Positions 29,621 through 38,057 of a stretch of 52,660 nt of DNA are shown piece after piece. Within the stretch, counting starts at the first letter, position 1; each line of letters begins with the position of its first letter. A program made the position numbers and the translations under genes. Origin of the DNA: Vibrio sp. Isolate34 (GTDB taxonomy: Bacteria; Pseudomonadota; Gammaproteobacteria; Enterobacterales; Vibrionaceae); NCBI RefSeq assembly GCF_022397915.1, contig NZ_JAKEUO010000005.1, positions 1,333 to 53,992 of the forward strand, written 5' to 3'. The notes below the pieces were generated by a model. It ran no database searches and had not been told where the DNA came from. It was given only the letters and a program-made list of their open reading frames with translations.

Positions 29621-29728
29621 ATGTGGTATTTCGCATGGATTTTGGGTGTACTTCTAGCATGTGCATTCGGCATCATCAATGCTCTATGGCTAGAGCATTC
29701 AGAAATGATGGACAAAGACAGTGAGTAA
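29621..29728 (+). CDS. cydX: Cytochrome bd small subunit CydX
   Basis: This is a 35-residue single-helix protein beginning MWYFAWILGVLLACAFGI and ending EHSEMMDKDSE. It matches CydX (YbgT), which stabilises the CydAB haems. A clear GGAG Shine-Dalgarno lies at 29609-29614. Its last 8 bases overlap the GTG start of ybgE, so the two are translationally coupled. Confidence 0.95.
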   Translation: MWYFAWILGVLLACAFGIINALWLEHSEMMDKDSE

Positions 29729-30023
29729 TCTCGCAGAGCAAGTTGCTAAGCTGCATCAACCAATGGATAAGACCCTGTTAAGAGCTTTATCCCTCGTATT
29801 GGGTTTCATGCATGTTGGTTTGGTAATGTGGGATCCTGAAGCGTATGCGACAAGCATCGGTGGCTTTAACGCGATCATCGGGCCAATGTTTATCTGGGCA
29901 GTATGCTCAAGCATGGTTTACGGTATCGGATTTAAGCCAAGAGCTTGGATGTGGCAGCTGCTGTTTAGCCCGTACGTTTCGCTCACAATTTTGCTCTACC
30001 TAACGGTGCTGCGCCTTATCTAA
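29721..30023 (+). CDS. ybgE: Cyd operon protein YbgE
   Basis: This is a 100-residue membrane protein starting at GTG inside the end of cydX. It has three hydrophobic segments (LRALSLVLGFMHVGLVMW, IIGPMFIWAVCSSMVYGIGF and SPYVSLTILLYLTVLRLI). It matches YbgE, encoded with cydABX in many gammaproteobacteria; its exact role is unclear. A terminator follows, ending the cyd unit. Confidence 0.93.
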   Translation: MSNLAEQVAKLHQPMDKTLLRALSLVLGFMHVGLVMWDPEAYATSIGGFNAIIGPMFIWAVCSSMVYGIGFKPRAWMWQLLFSPYVSLTILLYLTVLRLI

Positions 30024-30083
30024 ATAAGGTTGTGAATTAGGTTTATAACAAAGTAAACCTAGGTAACTGTTGGGTTTTTAGTC

Positions 30084-30119
30084 AAAAAGAGGTCATCTTA
30101 TACAGATGGCCTTTTTTTT
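30084..30119 (+). terminator. Rho-independent terminator after ybgE
   Basis: GGTCATCT-TATAC-AGATGGCC with one G-U pair, followed by eight T. It separates the cyd and tol transcripts. Confidence 0.82.
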
Positions 30120-30215
30120 CGTCTCCAAACTCAAAAAATTCACTGCCATATACTATTAATGATAATGAGTTAGGTTATAGTAATCTCATTACCGTTTTAA
30201 GGTTGTGGAATCAAT

Positions 30216-30635
30216 TTGCAGGGATTATCGAAGCCGTTTACGTGGCCAGTAACCGTATATTACGAAGACACCGATGCCGGTGGCGTGGTGTACCATTCTA
30301 ACTATCTCAAATTTTTTGAACGCGCTCGAACTGAGATGTTGCGCTCAATTGGCGTTTCTCAGCAGGTATTATTAGAACAAAACATCGGTTTTGTAGTCCG
30401 ACATATGGACATAGATTTTATTCAAGGCGCGCGCCTTGATGATTCTTTACAAGTCATTACAAATATTTACGAGTTGAAGCGAGCTACCTTGGTCTTCTGT
30501 CAAGAGATCGTAAATCCTGATGGCAAAGCATTGTGTAAAGCAATGGTTAAGGTAGCATGTATCGACAATCAAAAAATGAAACCAAAGGCAATGCCAACAT
30601 TTATTCTTACGGAGCTAACGAATAGTGACTGCTGA
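30216..30635 (+). CDS. ybgC: Tol-Pal associated acyl-CoA thioesterase YbgC
   Basis: This is a 139-residue hot-dog-fold thioesterase of the 4-hydroxybenzoyl-CoA thioesterase group. The catalytic region is [20 protein letters not shown] near 18-37. The only in-frame start that keeps the N-terminus is TTG 30216, so a rare start codon is proposed, with only a weak Shine-Dalgarno. It overlaps tolQ by 11 nt, as in E. coli. It is probably linked to phospholipid metabolism beside the Tol-Pal complex. Confidence 0.92.
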   Translation: MQGLSKPFTWPVTVYYEDTDAGGVVYHSNYLKFFERARTEMLRSIGVSQQVLLEQNIGFVVRHMDIDFIQGARLDDSLQVITNIYELKRATLVFCQEIVNPDGKALCKAMVKVACIDNQKMKPKAMPTFILTELTNSDC

Positions 30636-31308
30636 AATCTCAATCTTAGGCCTAATTTTAGAAGCTAGTTTACTAGTTAAGATGGTCATGCTGACTCTTA
30701 TGGGCATGTCTGTTGTGTCTTGGGCGATGATCATAAAAAGAAGTAAAGTGTTATCTCAAGCTTCTAAACAAACTGAAGTGTTTGAAGATAAGTTCTGGTC
30801 TGGTGTTGATCTGGCTAAATTGTATCAAGAGAGCAATAAGCGCAAAGATGAGCTTTCTGGTACCGAAGAGATTTTCTACGCAGGCTTCACTGAATTTGCT
30901 CGCCTTCGTAAATCAAACGCAACGTCTCCTGACTTCATCATGGAAGGCACTGGTCGTGCAATGCGCGTTGCCGTAGCCCGCGAAGTAGACGAGCTAGAAA
31001 CTAACTTACCTTTCTTAGCGACAGTCGGCTCTATCAGCCCTTACATCGGCCTATTTGGTACGGTTTGGGGCATCATGCACTCATTCATCGCTTTAGGTGA
31101 AGTGAAGCAAGCGACACTAGCTATGGTTGCTCCTGGTATTGCAGAAGCACTTATTGCAACGGCAATGGGTCTGTTCGCCGCAATTCCTGCAGTAATGGCG
31201 TACAACCGCTTCAGCAGTCGAGTAGGTAAGCTAGAACACAACTACGCGACTTTCTCTGAAGAGTTCCACAGCATTCTTCACCGTCAAGCGATGGCTGGCA
31301 GGGAATAA
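30625..31308 (+). CDS. tolQ: Tol-Pal system inner-membrane protein TolQ
   Basis: This is a 227-residue MotA/TolQ/ExbB-family proton-channel subunit starting at GTG inside ybgC. There are three TM helices: about 15-37 and two after residue 130 ([20 protein letters not shown] and [20 protein letters not shown]). With TolR it uses the proton-motive force to energise TolA during envelope constriction. It ends 3 bp before tolR. Confidence 0.97.
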   Translation: MTAEISILGLILEASLLVKMVMLTLMGMSVVSWAMIIKRSKVLSQASKQTEVFEDKFWSGVDLAKLYQESNKRKDELSGTEEIFYAGFTEFARLRKSNATSPDFIMEGTGRAMRVAVAREVDELETNLPFLATVGSISPYIGLFGTVWGIMHSFIALGEVKQATLAMVAPGIAEALIATAMGLFAAIPAVMAYNRFSSRVGKLEHNYATFSEEFHSILHRQAMAGRE

Positions 31309-31311
31309 TAG

Positions 31312-31755
31312 ATGGCTGGATACCAACCTAAAAAACGCAAAATGACAGCGGAGATTAACGTTGTACCTTACATCGACGTTATGCTTGTTTTGCTGATCAT
31401 TTTTATGGTGACTTCACCGTTTGTGACTCAAGGTGTCGACGTTGAATTGCCTCAGGCTTCAACGGCTAAGTCTGCACAAGATCTTTTGGGTGACGATAAC
31501 GCGAGCTTTATTATCGTTGAAGTGAACAAAGACGGTGAGCTTGGTTTGAGCGTGAATGACGAAGAAGTACAACGTGGCTTATCTATGGAAGATATTATCG
31601 TCCGAGTGAAAGCTGAGTTGTCTTTGAAGCCGAATTCTCCAGTGGCGGTTGGCGGTGATGCCGCAACGCCTTACGCTGAAGTGGTTTTATTACTTGATGA
31701 ATTAAGCCGTGCAGGTGTGCCAAAGGTTGGCCTTTTAACGGATATAAGGGAATAG
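31312..31755 (+). CDS. tolR: Tol-Pal system protein TolR
   Basis: This is a 147-residue ExbD/TolR protein. The single TM helix contains the proton-path Asp in NVVPYIDVMLVLLIIFMV near 16-33. A periplasmic domain (PVAVGGDAATPYAEVVLLLD) completes it. It lies 3 bp after tolQ and 13 bp before tolA. It is standard in length and motif. Confidence 0.96.
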   Translation: MAGYQPKKRKMTAEINVVPYIDVMLVLLIIFMVTSPFVTQGVDVELPQASTAKSAQDLLGDDNASFIIVEVNKDGELGLSVNDEEVQRGLSMEDIIVRVKAELSLKPNSPVAVGGDAATPYAEVVLLLDELSRAGVPKVGLLTDIRE

Positions 31756-31768
31756 CTCCGTAGCATTC

Positions 31769-32836
31769 ATGAAAGCGACTAATAAAAAATCCAATAGTTT
31801 CAGAAAACCGCTTCTTATTTCACTTGGGCTGCACGTCATTTTATTCGTTGCGCTCATTTGGGGAGCGGATTTCACGATGTCAGAACCTAAGCCGACTGGC
31901 CAAATGGTTCAGGCTGTGGTGATTGATCCTCAGTTGGTTCGCCAGCAAGCCCAACAGATTCGTCAACAGCGAGAAGCGGCGAGCAAGAAAGAGCAAGAGC
32001 GTCTAGACAAACTTAGACGTGAAAGTGAACGACTGGAAAAGAATCGTAAAGCGGAAGAAGAAAACATCCGTAAGCTAAAAGAGCAACAAGCGAAGGATGC
32101 AAAAGCCGCTCGAGAGGCTGAAAAACGACGTATCGAGAACGAGAAACAACGCAAAGCTGAAGAAGCGCGTTTACAGCAAGAACAAAAGAAAGCCGCTAAA
32201 GCCGAAGCTGACCGCAAGTTGAAAGAAGCGGCGTTGGTGAAAGCTGAAAATGAGCGTAAAGCCAAAGAAGCTGCTATCGCGAAAGCTGAACAAGAACGCG
32301 TGGCAAAAGAAAAAGCCGCGCAAGAGGCTGCTGAAAAAGCTCGTAAAGAAAAAGAAGCCGCTGAGCGTGCTGAGAAGCAACGTATAGCGAAAGAGAAAGA
32401 AGCCGCAGCTGCAGCAGAGGAAGCCCGTAAAGCGAAGGAAGCGGCAGCGAGAGCGGAAAAAGAGCGCAAACAACAAGAAGCGGCATTGAACGACATCTTT
32501 GCTGGTCTTGAAACTGAAGCGACTCAAAACTCTTCGGCAAGACAACAATTTATTAGTGATGAAGCACAGCGTTACGGCGCTATTTATACCCAACTGATTC
32601 AGCAGAACCTATTGTTAGAAGACAGCTACAGAGGGCGCTCGTGCCGAGTGAACTTGAAGCTTATCCCAACGGGCTCAAACGCGATTTTGGGTAGCTTAAG
32701 CATTTTGGATGGCGATAGCCGTTTGTGCGCAGCAACCAAGCGTGCGGTGGCACAAGTGCAATCTTACCCATTGCCTAAAGACCCTGACATTGTGAAATCA
32801 CTGAAAGACATTAACTTAACTGTATCACCAGAGTAA
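31769..32836 (+). CDS. tolA: Tol-Pal system protein TolA
   Basis: This is a 355-residue periplasm-spanning protein. The N-terminal helix with the SLGLH motif (LISLGLHVILFVALIWGA) contacts TolQR. A long Ala/Lys/Glu-rich helical domain covers about 60-235 and is strongly repetitive, and the globular C-terminal domain (about 245-355) binds Pal and TolB. The repetitive region creates long false open frames on the opposite strand. It couples inner-membrane energy to the outer membrane. Confidence 0.95.
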   Translation: MKATNKKSNSFRKPLLISLGLHVILFVALIWGADFTMSEPKPTGQMVQAVVIDPQLVRQQAQQIRQQREAASKKEQERLDKLRRESERLEKNRKAEEENIRKLKEQQAKDAKAAREAEKRRIENEKQRKAEEARLQQEQKKAAKAEADRKLKEAALVKAENERKAKEAAIAKAEQERVAKEKAAQEAAEKARKEKEAAERAEKQRIAKEKEAAAAAEEARKAKEAAARAEKERKQQEAALNDIFAGLETEATQNSSARQQFISDEAQRYGAIYTQLIQQNLLLEDSYRGRSCRVNLKLIPTGSNAILGSLSILDGDSRLCAATKRAVAQVQSYPLPKDPDIVKSLKDINLTVSPE

Positions 32837-32848
32837 AAGGACGAACTT

Positions 32849-34201
32849 GTGTTAAAAAAACTATTACTGAGTTTTGTTTTTGTAATAGCGACAAGCAGCC
32901 AGTTTGCACATGCGGCGCTGGAGCTGGTTATTACAGACGGCATTAACTCTGCACGACCTATCGCTATTGTACCTTTCCGCTGGGAAGGCGCAGAGCCACT
33001 GCCACACGATGTATCAGCGGTTATCGCTTCTGACTTACAGCGCAGTGGTAAATTCAGCCCAGTTGCGACAAGCAAAATGCCTCAAACGCCTTACAGCGAA
33101 ACTGAGGTTAACTTTGATGTTTGGACCAACCTAGGTGTTGATTCATTGCTTACCGGTAGCATCACTAAAAATGCCGAAGGGCAGTATGTGGTGAATTACC
33201 AATTGATCGACATTGTTCGTGGTCAACTGACTAAAGGGCAAAGCCGTGCACTTAGCGATGAAGGCCAATTGGTTCTTTCTAAAGACCACGTGTTGTTCAA
33301 TAAGAAGGCTACGGTTCCTGGCAAACGCTTGAGAGAGTACGCGCACCGTATTTCTGACTTAGTGTATGAAGAGCTAACTGGTGAGAAAGGCGCGTTCTTA
33401 ACTCGCATCTCTTACGTGGTAGTGAACGACAAAGACCAATACCCATACCAACTTCGTGTTGCAGACTACGATGGCTTTAACGAGCGTTTAGTCCTTCGTT
33501 CTAAGCAGCCTCTAATGTCACCTGCATGGTCTCCAGACGGTAAAAAGCTGGCTTATGTGAGCTTCCAGAATGGCCAAGCTGAAATATTCATCATGAATAT
33601 TTACACGGGTGAACGTGAGAAAGTGACGTCATACCCTCGTCACAATGGTGCGCCAAGATTCTCGCCAGATGGTAAAACATTGGCATTGGTATTGTCGAAA
33701 ACGGGCAGCCTTCAGGTGTACACACTTGACCTTGCTAGCCGTAAGTTGACTCAAATTACCCGCGGCCGTTCGAATAATACTGAACCATTCTGGCACCCAG
33801 ATGGCAAGTCTCTAATTTTCACATCGGATCGTGGTGGTAAACCACAGATTTATAATGTAAATTTGTCAAATAATTCGACTTCTCGTATTACTTGGCAAGG
33901 TAGCCAAAACTTAGGTGGCCAGATCACACCTGATGGACGATTCCTAATCATGGTAAATCGTAGCAACTCAGGTTTTAACTTGGCTAAGCAAGATTTGGAA
34001 ACAGGTGCGGTTCAGGTACTAACAAAAACATTGTTAGACGAATCCCCAAGTATTGCACCGAATGGAGGTATGGTTATCTATAGCTCTATTTACAACAAGA
34101 CAAACGTACTATCGATGGTTTCTATCGATGGCCGTTTCAAAGCTAGATTACCGGCAACCAACGGACGTGTAAGAGCGCCTGCATGGTCACCGTTCCTCTA
34201 G
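32849..34201 (+). CDS. tolB: Tol-Pal system beta-propeller protein TolB
   Basis: This is a 450-residue periplasmic protein starting at GTG behind AAGGA. The signal peptide is [18 protein letters not shown], cleaved before ALELVITDG. An N-terminal alpha/beta domain covers about 22-165. A six-bladed propeller follows with repeats such as [29 protein letters not shown] and [13 protein letters not shown]. It binds Pal and TolA. A 111-bp gap separates it from pal. Confidence 0.97.
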   Translation: MLKKLLLSFVFVIATSSQFAHAALELVITDGINSARPIAIVPFRWEGAEPLPHDVSAVIASDLQRSGKFSPVATSKMPQTPYSETEVNFDVWTNLGVDSLLTGSITKNAEGQYVVNYQLIDIVRGQLTKGQSRALSDEGQLVLSKDHVLFNKKATVPGKRLREYAHRISDLVYEELTGEKGAFLTRISYVVVNDKDQYPYQLRVADYDGFNERLVLRSKQPLMSPAWSPDGKKLAYVSFQNGQAEIFIMNIYTGEREKVTSYPRHNGAPRFSPDGKTLALVLSKTGSLQVYTLDLASRKLTQITRGRSNNTEPFWHPDGKSLIFTSDRGGKPQIYNVNLSNNSTSRITWQGSQNLGGQITPDGRFLIMVNRSNSGFNLAKQDLETGAVQVLTKTLLDESPSIAPNGGMVIYSSIYNKTNVLSMVSIDGRFKARLPATNGRVRAPAWSPFL

Positions 34202-34312
34202 TTTAAGTGATACATTCTATTAGCTATTGATAGTGTTAACTATTGTGGCGTTTAACTATCTATAGCACTTAGTCGCTGTAGAAACTAAGTTTGATAACGT
34301 AAGGAAAAAAAG

Positions 34313-34855
34313 ATGCAACTTAACAAAGTTCTTAAAGGCTTGATGATTGCACTACCAGTGATGGCAGTAACGGCATGTAGCTCAACTGATGAAGCAACAT
34401 CTGCAACATCTGGTACTGAAAGCAACCAAACAACTTCAGGTTCAGAAGGCAACGTAGACACAACTGTTGTAACGCCAATTGACGCTAACGGTCAACTGTC
34501 TGAGCAAGAGCTTAAAGAGCAAGCGCTACGTGAAACTCAAACAATCTACTTCGCATTCGATAACTCTACTATCGCTGGCGATTACGAAGAAATGCTAGCA
34601 GCTCACGCAGCTTACCTAGTTAAGAACGTTGACATGAACGTTACTATCGAAGGTCACGCTGATGAGCGCGGTACTCCTGAGTACAACATCGCACTTGGCG
34701 AGCGTCGTGCACAAGCTGTAGCGAAATACCTACAAGCTCTAGGTGTTCAAGCAGACCAAATCTCTATCGTAAGCTACGGTGAAGAGAAGCCACTTCTTCT
34801 AGGTCAATCTGAAGATGTGTACGCTAAAAACCGTCGCGCAGTACTAGTTTACTAA
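34313..34855 (+). CDS. pal: Peptidoglycan-associated lipoprotein Pal
   Basis: This is a 180-residue outer-membrane lipoprotein. The signal peptide ends at lipobox VTAC with Cys22. A Ser/Thr/Glu-rich linker (about 23-70) follows. The OmpA-like peptidoglycan-binding domain contains [20 protein letters not shown] near 117-136. It anchors the outer membrane to peptidoglycan and interacts with TolA and TolB. An AAGGA Shine-Dalgarno precedes the ATG. Confidence 0.97.
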   Translation: MQLNKVLKGLMIALPVMAVTACSSTDEATSATSGTESNQTTSGSEGNVDTTVVTPIDANGQLSEQELKEQALRETQTIYFAFDNSTIAGDYEEMLAAHAAYLVKNVDMNVTIEGHADERGTPEYNIALGERRAQAVAKYLQALGVQADQISIVSYGEEKPLLLGQSEDVYAKNRRAVLVY

Positions 34856-34888
34856 TTTTAGTAGGCTATATAATTGAGGAATTGCCTC

Positions 34889-35677
34889 ATGTTCAGTAAC
34901 ACAAAGCGAGTCATTTTGCTTTCGTTACTGGCAAGTGCAGCGAACACCGCGTTCGCTGCACCAGCTCCAGTATCCGATCTCAATAGCACCGCAACCAATT
35001 CATCATCTTCCTCTCGAGCAGCGTCTGCATCTAACGAATCAGATATTGAGCGTTTAGAACGCCTGCTTCAAAATCGCAACCTTGTTCAGCTTCAAATGCA
35101 ACAGCAAATCGACGACATGGCACTGGAGATCAGTGAACTTCGTGGTGAGCTGGAACGAAACAGCTATGATATGAAGCAAATGCTAGAGCGCCAACGTGAA
35201 CTGTTCATTGAACTGGATCGTGTAAGAGGCGAGGTGAAAGCAGCAGGAACCGCAACGGTAGCAGTGGCAGCGAGCGAAGGCTCTAAAGATGCTTCTGGTA
35301 CGTTCAGTACTGATGTCGATGAGCAAACCGCTTATCAAAATGCTGTAGATATGATTCTAAAGCAACGAGACTACACGGGTGCGATTGCTGCATTCCAAAA
35401 GTTTCAAAAAGACTTCCCAGATTCAACCTTCACACCTAACTCACATTACTGGTTAGGTCAGCTTTATTTCGCTAAGAAGCAAGATAAAGAAGCCGTGAAG
35501 AGCTTTGCCGCTGTTGTGTCGTACAAAGACTCAAACAAGCGAGCAGATGCACTGGTTAAGCTTGGTGACATAGCTGCGCGCAACAATAACGCGACGCAAG
35601 CTAAGAAATATTACCAACAAGTCGTGACCGAGTACCCAAATAGTGCTTCGGCTAAAGTGGCGAAAACCCACTTATAA
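34889..35677 (+). CDS. cpoB: Cell division coordinator CpoB (YbgF)
   Basis: This is a 262-residue periplasmic protein. The signal peptide FSNTKRVILLSLLASAANT ends at AFAA. A trimerising coiled coil follows (about 50-110, DIERLERLLQNRNLVQLQMQ), then a linker and a C-terminal TPR domain (AYQNAVDMILKQRDYTGAI and later repeats). The start was set at ATG 34889, 8 nt after GAGGAA; the TTG 15 nt upstream is unlikely. CpoB links Tol-Pal to peptidoglycan synthesis at division. It ends the tol block. Confidence 0.94.
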   Translation: MFSNTKRVILLSLLASAANTAFAAPAPVSDLNSTATNSSSSSRAASASNESDIERLERLLQNRNLVQLQMQQQIDDMALEISELRGELERNSYDMKQMLERQRELFIELDRVRGEVKAAGTATVAVAASEGSKDASGTFSTDVDEQTAYQNAVDMILKQRDYTGAIAAFQKFQKDFPDSTFTPNSHYWLGQLYFAKKQDKEAVKSFAAVVSYKDSNKRADALVKLGDIAARNNNATQAKKYYQQVVTEYPNSASAKVAKTHL

Positions 35678-35685
35678 AACAAAAT

Positions 35686-35710
35686 AGGGGTGCTTAGGCG
35701 CCTCTTTTTT
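35686..35710 (+). terminator. Rho-independent terminator after cpoB
   Basis: AGGGGTGC-TTAG-GCGCCTCT forms an 8-bp stem with two G-U pairs, followed by six T. Confidence 0.72.
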
Positions 35711-35731
35711 ATACCCCGTACCCTGCTCAAT

Positions 35732-35913
35732 GACTGTTATCAGAATGCACAGGCAGAAAGGAACATGGAATACTGAAGTACCTGTTAAATGAGCCTAATG
35801 ATTTCGACGAAGCACAGAAAATTGTCGCTGAATCAGTAAAAATCTATAATGAATATAGGCCTCACACGGCCCTAAAATACAAAACGCCCGATGAAGTACA
35901 TCGAGCGCTTTAG
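35732..35913 (+). pseudogene. Remnant of IS3-family transposase (OrfB), frameshifted
   Basis: The first frame reads DCYQNAQAER, a hallmark of IS3-family OrfB proteins. After one missing base near 35761 the second frame continues HGILKYLLNEPND and ends IYNEYRPHTALKYKTPDEVH plus RAL and a TAG stop at 35911. Only the last ~60 residues of the integrase core survive and the 5' part is absent. Homology seems to begin at about 35729, just after the cpoB terminator. It is a dead fragment. Confidence 0.82.
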
Positions 35914-35959
35914 TTAATCAAGTGTCAACCCACATTAGGGCGTGTCATTCGATGTCGAA
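35914..35959. other. Possible right end of the IS3 remnant
   Basis: The 46 bp between the transposase stop and the META gene contain AGTGTCAACCCACATTAGG and GTGTCA twice, of the kind seen at IS3-family ends. No partner end exists in the window, so the boundary is tentative. Confidence 0.3.
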
Positions 35960-36406
35960 TTAGTTTACCCAGTCACGAATTGTGTACGTTAGTGTGTGTA
36001 CATCGTTTTTCAGTACTAGCGTATCGTTTGTTAGCGTTACGTCGCTCCATTCGCTTAGAGTAGCTGAAACCGATTGTTCGATTTCCATCGCTGAGCCTTG
36101 ACACATTTTCATTGTCATGCCCATTTGTTTGATACGGAATTGACCGTCTTTTAGTTCGCCCTGACCAAAGAAGTTGTTACAACCAGCGATGCCGTTCGCA
36201 GTCATCTTTTCACCGATTTCCAGACGAGGAGTCGCTTGGTTTTCGCTTTTCTCAATGTCCTTGCCATCAATTTGAGCAAGTTCCCAGTTATGGTGCTGTA
36301 GATCGGTTGGTGTTACTTTCATAGCGTTATCACCTGTTGTTGTGCATGCTGCTAGCATCATAGGTAAAGCGGCTACTGCTAGTAATTTTTTTGAACTAAA
36401 CTTCAT
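35960..36406 (-). CDS. META-domain (HslJ-like) lipoprotein
   Basis: This is a 148-residue predicted outer-membrane lipoprotein. The signal peptide KFSSKKLLAVAALPMMLAAC carries lipobox LAAC. A single META domain follows: LQHHNWELAQIDGKDI, RLEIGEKMTANGIAGCNNFF and IKQMGMTMKMCQ. META/HslJ proteins are associated with heat-shock and antibiotic (novobiocin) tolerance in E. coli. The start is at Met21 of the longer frame, preceded by GGAG. It is next to an IS3 remnant. Confidence 0.88.
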   Translation of the reverse strand: MKFSSKKLLAVAALPMMLAACTTTGDNAMKVTPTDLQHHNWELAQIDGKDIEKSENQATPRLEIGEKMTANGIAGCNNFFGQGELKDGQFRIKQMGMTMKMCQGSAMEIEQSVSATLSEWSDVTLTNDTLVLKNDVHTLTYTIRDWVN

Positions 36407-36594
36407 ATTATAAGGCTCCAAAGGAAAGAACGAAGTTACCCAATAAGTGTAACTTGATGGGTTCAAAGTATAGTTTACAAAACACTATATGTGTCAGTAT
36501 AAGGTCATAGTTTAGTATGGATTTCATGAGCTAGGCGACAAATTAATCGCTTATTTTTGAGATAGTAAGCGTAATTTTGAATGTGTAAGGAGGC

Positions 36595-36858
36595 ATGGTG
36601 GAGCAGTTAGAGTTTTTCCAAGTTCCAAGCCCTTGCGTTGGGGTTTGTTCAAGCGATGACAAAGGCTATTGCAATGGTTGTATGCGCAAAAGAGAAGAGC
36701 GCTTTAATTGGATGTCGATGACTCCCGCAGAGCAATTGCACGTGATAAAGCTGTGTCGTCAGCGCTATAGAAGAAAAATAATGAAGCAAAAAAACTTGGT
36801 TGGTAAGCAGGTCGACGAAGAGGGAAACACGAGTCCCCAGAAGGATCTTTTCGGCTAA
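36595..36858 (+). CDS. DUF1289 small Cys-rich protein
   Basis: This is an 87-residue protein with the DUF1289 signature PSPCVGVCSSDDKGYCNGCM; Cys14, 18, 26 and 29 probably bind a metal. WMSMTPAEQ follows, as is usual for the family. A near-perfect Shine-Dalgarno TAAGGAGG lies 2 nt before the ATG. The tail is Lys-rich and polar. The biochemical role is unknown. Confidence 0.9.
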   Translation: MVEQLEFFQVPSPCVGVCSSDDKGYCNGCMRKREERFNWMSMTPAEQLHVIKLCRQRYRRKIMKQKNLVGKQVDEEGNTSPQKDLFG

Positions 36859-36934
36859 AGAGGAAGTATTAAGATTTTATTTAACCCCGGAGTAACTATT
36901 ACTTTACATAATGGTTGGGGTGTAATATTAAGGT

Positions 36935-36950
36935 AGGTACCTTTGTACCT
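36935..36950. promoter_or_regulatory. AGGTAC-CTTT-GTACCT inverted repeat
   Basis: This is a perfect 6-bp inverted repeat 18 bp upstream of the small gene at 36968. It may be an operator or a leader hairpin. Confidence 0.25.
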
Positions 36951-36967
36951 AAAGTAGTGGTGTCGGT

Positions 36968-37135
36968 ATGAATAAAAAGAATGTAAAACTCAAAAAAGAG
37001 CCCGTAAAAGCACTGGATCGAAAACCGATCGGGGCAAAAAATGACCCTGAAGAGGCTCCGCGTGATTGGCATTCGATGTCAGAAGAAGAACGAATGGAAA
37101 TCCTTTCTCACCTTTCAGACATGCCCTTTCAATAA
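36968..37135 (+). CDS. Small hypothetical protein, 55 aa
   Basis: ATG 36968 to TAA 37133-37135 encodes 55 residues. They are basic at the start (MNKKNVKLKKEP) and acidic with a Trp motif later (PRDWHSMSEEERMEILSHL). A weak GGT-type ribosome site precedes it. The segment WHSMSEEER resembles the WMSMTPAEQ motif of the DUF1289 protein just upstream, so it may be a diverged relative lacking the Cys cluster. No function is assigned. Confidence 0.6.
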   Translation: MNKKNVKLKKEPVKALDRKPIGAKNDPEEAPRDWHSMSEEERMEILSHLSDMPFQ

Positions 37136-37175
37136 CATCACTGGTTCATCAGAGTTTTTTAACAGCTGCACTTTC

Positions 37176-37478
37176 TTAAACAAACATATGATTCGCTTTC
37201 GTTACACCACGATGGTACGTACAAAATGTATCATCGGCTTCGGTGGTCTTACTATGAATCTTAATGTTTGTGATCACTTCAACAGCCCCTGCATCGTAAC
37301 AAGCTTGTTCAGCCTTTTTGATAATATCGAGTAATTGGTTGAGTTCACCTTTCATCGTGGTTTCCATTGCACCGACTTGGAATGGAACATCGGCCGCTTT
37401 TACCACTTCAATGGCCTTATCAACAACTTCGAAATTGTTGCCTTCTTTAACGCGAGGGATCACTTGGAAGGCAACCAT
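37176..37478 (-). CDS. Thiamine-binding-type protein (MTH1187/YkoF, DUF77 family)
   Basis: This is a 100-residue ferredoxin-like-fold protein of the MTH1187 family. Markers are MVAFQVIPRVKEGNNFEVVDKAIEVV (start here), FQVGAMETTMKGELNQLLDI and a C-terminal TNIKIHSKTTEADDTF. Family members bind thiamine or related ligands and form tetramers. The start at Met16 of the longer TTG-initiated frame gives the usual family length. Function is inferred from the fold family only. Confidence 0.75.
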   Translation of the reverse strand: MVAFQVIPRVKEGNNFEVVDKAIEVVKAADVPFQVGAMETTMKGELNQLLDIIKKAEQACYDAGAVEVITNIKIHSKTTEADDTFCTYHRGVTKANHMFV

Positions 37479-37604
37479 CACTTCTTTTTCTCTTTTTAAC
37501 TCAGACACTTTCTGCTTACTCAATGAAAGGAATTTGTTGCAGATGATAGGTTAATGCGGAGATAAATTCTACAGCGGCTAAGCTAGCGCTTATTAGCTTA
37601 TTGC

Positions 37605-37826
37605 CTACTTGCTACCCCAGTGGTCGCTAACCCAACCACCTATGTGTTCATCAAAATGGCTGCCACTGAATCTCTGGTTACGTTCAACCGAAGTATCGCA
37701 GTCATCTTTATTATCTATTAGGGTTTGTATGTAGTTTGCCATCGGGTCATTGCAACGTTGACGATCTCGGCGGGTTGCCACTTCCTTAATCAGTTGTAAT
37801 CGATATGTAGAGCTAGCACGTTTCAT
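37605..37826 (-). CDS. Small hypothetical protein, 73 aa
   Basis: A 73-residue frame has a strong Shine-Dalgarno AGGAGGT 7 nt before its ATG. The protein is polar and basic at the N-terminus (KRASSTYRLQLIKEVATRRD), with two Cys (RCND, DDCD) and an aromatic C-terminus ending GGWVSDHWGSK. There is no recognisable domain, signal peptide or TM segment. The good ribosome site argues that it is real. It lies between the thiamine-binding and helicase genes on the same strand. Confidence 0.6.
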   Translation of the reverse strand: MKRASSTYRLQLIKEVATRRDRQRCNDPMANYIQTLIDNKDDCDTSVERNQRFSGSHFDEHIGGWVSDHWGSK

Positions 37827-38016
37827 TTCAATGACCTCCTGTTTTAGACACTAATAGAAAAATCTAGTTGCCAGATATAGGGGCGTCAACGTGATTTAAG
37901 AGTATTTTTTTTGAGCAACCAAGAATCAATACGTTGGCATCATAATTCACAAAAGTGTCATTTAAGTCGGCGTCTTTAGAGCAGTTTCTGGGTGTGATTT
38001 TATGTTTTGTTGCATA

Positions 38017-38042
38017 TAAAAAAGCTCAGTGAAAACTGAGCT
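38017..38042 (-). terminator. Rho-independent terminator of the DEAD-box helicase gene
   Basis: On the minus strand AGCTCAGT-TTTC-ACTGAGCT is a perfect 8-bp stem followed by TTTTTAT. It ends the leftward helicase transcript. Confidence 0.85.
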
Positions 38043-38057
38043 AATTAGGGCTTCTGG

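Noticed and set aside
30155..30173. Fur-box-like ATTAATGATAATGAGTTAG before ybgC
   Set aside because: Only about 12 of 19 positions match the Fur consensus, and only on one half; not enough to call.
31963..32593. Long minus-strand open frames opposite tolA
   Set aside because: They mirror the Ala/Lys/Glu-rich helical repeat of TolA and give low-complexity Ser/Ala/Phe/Leu proteins without ribosome sites.
35678..35960. tRNA genes after cpoB, as found in several Vibrio genomes
   Set aside because: No cloverleaf or TTC-loop pattern was seen; the gap holds an IS3 remnant instead.
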